7,149 nucleotides of DNA from Chthoniobacterales bacterium (GTDB lineage Bacteria; Verrucomicrobiota; Verrucomicrobiia; Chthoniobacterales; UBA10450): positions 1 to 7,149 of the forward strand of contig JACCTI010000358.1 in assembly GCA_013812515.1 (NCBI GenBank). Direction: 5' to 3'. Within the stretch, counting starts at the first letter, position 1, and each line of letters begins with the position of its first letter. The notes beneath the pieces were generated by a model. It saw only the letters and a program-made list of their open reading frames with translations. It was not told the DNA's origin and searched no databases. Below are positions 5,868 through 7,149 of the stretch, piece by piece. The translations under genes and the position numbers were made by a program.

Positions 5868-6689
5868 ATGGCGAGCGCTTCGGCTGAGACACACTTCATC
5901 TGCAAGGCGTGCGGGACGCAATTTCCTGCTCGGGAAAAGCCGCCGAGGTCCTGTCCCATCTGCGAGGACTCGCGCCAGTACGTGCCGTTCGCAGGCCAGG
6001 AGTGGACGACCTTGGATAAAGTGCGCGCCCCTCATCGCAATGCATGGGCGCTCTGCGAGCGGAACCTGATCGCGCTCGAAACCACACCGGAGTTTGCGAT
6101 TGGCGAACGCGCTCTGCTGCTGCGCACGAAAGACGGTAACTTCCTCTGGGATTGCGTCGCGTTGCTCGACGACGTGACGATTGAGATTATCCAGGCGCTT
6201 GGCGGATTGCGCGGGATCGCCATTTCGCACCCGCATTATTATACGACGATGGTCGAATGGAGCCGCGCTTTCGACGCGGCCATCCATTTGCACGCTGCCG
6301 ACCGCGCATGGGTGATGCGGCCGGATCGGGCGATCGATTTCTGGGAAGGCGATCACAAAGAGCTCGCGCCCGGAGTCACGCTCATCCACTGCGGTGGACA
6401 CTTCGACGGCGGGACGGTGTTGCATTGGAGTGGTGGCGCGGAGGGACGGGGCGCGCTGCTCAGCGGCGACATCCTTAGTGTCATGCCCGATGGCTGTGTG
6501 AGCGCTATGTATAGTTATCCAAACGCAATCCCGCTCGCCGCGCCTGCCATCAGACGAATCACGGACGCGTTAGAGCCGTTTGCCTATGATCGCATCTACG
6601 GTGCGTTCTCCGGGCACGTGATTGCGCATGGCGCGAAAGCCATCGTCGCGAAATCGGCACAGCGTTACCTCCGCGCAATCGGCGGTTAA
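5868..6689 (+). CDS. MBL-fold metallo-hydrolase-like protein with N-terminal rubredoxin-like zinc ribbon
   Basis: 273 residues from ATG 5868; a TTG at 5826 would add 14 residues without family support, and GGAG at 5850-5853 is 14 bp upstream of the ATG. The N-terminus carries two CxxC pairs (C12, C15, C29, C32), a rubredoxin-type metal knuckle, then CEDSRQYVPFAGQEWTTL. The MBL domain follows: FAIGERALLLRTKDGN, LWDCV, SHPHYYTTMVEWSRAF (H121, H123), HAADRAWV, GGHFDGGTVLHW (H178), LLSGDILSV (D201), SYPNAIPL and GAFSGHVI (H250). The canonical HxHxDH is HPHYYT here, lacking the second-metal Asp and His, so a mononuclear or altered site is likely. I recognise this as a widespread but uncharacterised family in bacteria. 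The substrate is unknown, and the paired zinc ribbon could hold Fe or Zn. It is cytoplasmic, with no signal peptide. Confidence 0.85.
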   Translation: MASASAETHFICKACGTQFPAREKPPRSCPICEDSRQYVPFAGQEWTTLDKVRAPHRNAWALCERNLIALETTPEFAIGERALLLRTKDGNFLWDCVALLDDVTIEIIQALGGLRGIAISHPHYYTTMVEWSRAFDAAIHLHAADRAWVMRPDRAIDFWEGDHKELAPGVTLIHCGGHFDGGTVLHWSGGAEGRGALLSGDILSVMPDGCVSAMYSYPNAIPLAAPAIRRITDALEPFAYDRIYGAFSGHVIAHGAKAIVAKSAQRYLRAIGG

Positions 6690-6821
6690 GCAACGGCGGA
6701 AAATAGCGTTCGACGGAGTTGTCGCGGGGGGCACTGACCCCGGCCCAAACGCGGCCACACGCCTGAGCCAGCCAGGGTCGACGCCCCCAGCTACAACTTC
6801 AGCGCGAGCCGGTGCGAGCGG

Positions 6822-7115
6822 TTACTCCTCTCGATCGCCATCATCGTCGGACCCCGGCGCCGCTGTGAGTCTTGGTTCGGCAGCAGCCGCGGCCTGTCGT
6901 CGCGCGGCGTGAGCTCGCGAGGTGTTCGCGCGCGCCGCTTTCTTTGCCGCGTACTCTTCGCGAGGAGTGAGGGGTGGGGGAGGACGAGGATGCGTGGCGC
7001 GGTAATGCATTGTCGCGAGCCCAAGAACAAAAGCGCCGAGCACGCACGCGATCGCCTTTTTCTCCTCCAGTGTGAGAACGAAAATCTGGCGCCGGATGCG
7101 CTTGGTCTTTTTCAT
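6822..7115 (-). CDS. Small single-helix membrane protein of unknown function
   Basis: 97 residues. The N-terminus is basic (MKKTKRIRRQIF), followed by VLTLEEKKAIACVLGAFVLG, whose hydrophobic part (about residues 20-38) is one membrane helix with the basic end inside. Then come a Pro-rich turn (HPRPPPPLTPREEY), an Ala/Arg-rich, probably helical or disordered stretch, and an acidic end (SDDDGDREE). The start ATG at 7115 fits this layout; only a distant GGTGA is visible upstream. I recall similar small proteins in Verrucomicrobia genomes but know of no function. It converges with the hydrolase gene across 132 bp. The Ala-rich tail could also reflect GC-rich drift, so the exact C-terminus is less certain than the N-terminal half. 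Confidence 0.65.
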   Translation of the reverse strand: MKKTKRIRRQIFVLTLEEKKAIACVLGAFVLGLATMHYRATHPRPPPPLTPREEYAAKKAARANTSRAHAARRQAAAAAEPRLTAAPGSDDDGDREE

Positions 7116-7149
7116 TGCGAGTGATGAGCTTTCACCCGAACGCAGCGAT

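Noticed and set aside
5775..6425. 216-codon minus-strand frame opposite the zinc-ribbon hydrolase
   Set aside because: It overlaps a well-supported gene with conserved motifs, has no recognisable domain, and is a typical antisense open frame in GC-rich DNA.
6725..6742. Hairpin CGGGG/CCCCG after the hydrolase gene as a terminator
   Set aside because: The stem is only five pairs with an eight-base loop and no T-tract on either strand.

Overview
The window looks like chromosomal DNA from a free-living, probably soil-dwelling bacterium. My best guess is the Verrucomicrobiota (Chthoniobacterales or Udaeobacter type). This rests on a long Thr-Pro repeat linker in a secreted protein, moderately high GC, weak or absent Shine-Dalgarno sequences, and a small single-helix protein of a style I associate with that group. 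It is inference; there is no rRNA or marker gene to confirm it.

Layout. Positions 1-223 hold the 3' end of a SAM-dependent methyltransferase-like gene whose last part lies in another reading frame (one base missing near 166-168). Positions 224-899 contain no recognisable gene. They hold two GTTAGGY core sites (389-395 and 847-853), the second forming the right end of an imperfect 102-bp integron attC-like structure (752-853). Between the two cores is a possible small two-helix membrane protein (481-738). Together these resemble one relic integron gene cassette with no integrase in view. A DUF1801/YdhG-like gene (900-1295) follows directly.

On the minus strand come a diaminopropionate ammonia-lyase (dpaL, 1313-2521) and, upstream of it, a 705-residue exported protein (2651-4768) with a signal peptide, a large propeller-like N-terminal region, a Thr-Pro linker and a C-terminal Ig-like domain. 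A 167-bp divergent intergenic region leads to a plus-strand pair: a MenA-like UbiA-family prenyltransferase (4936-5814) and a metallo-beta-lactamase-fold protein with an N-terminal rubredoxin-like zinc ribbon (5868-6689). The window ends with a convergent small membrane protein gene (6822-7115, minus).

Working together. The genes do not form one obvious pathway. The prenyltransferase and zinc-ribbon hydrolase are probably co-transcribed (53 bp apart). The exported protein and dpaL share a strand but have no evident functional link. The points most worth a second look are the attC-like cassette remnant and the hydrolase, whose metal-binding motif departs from the usual HxHxDH.
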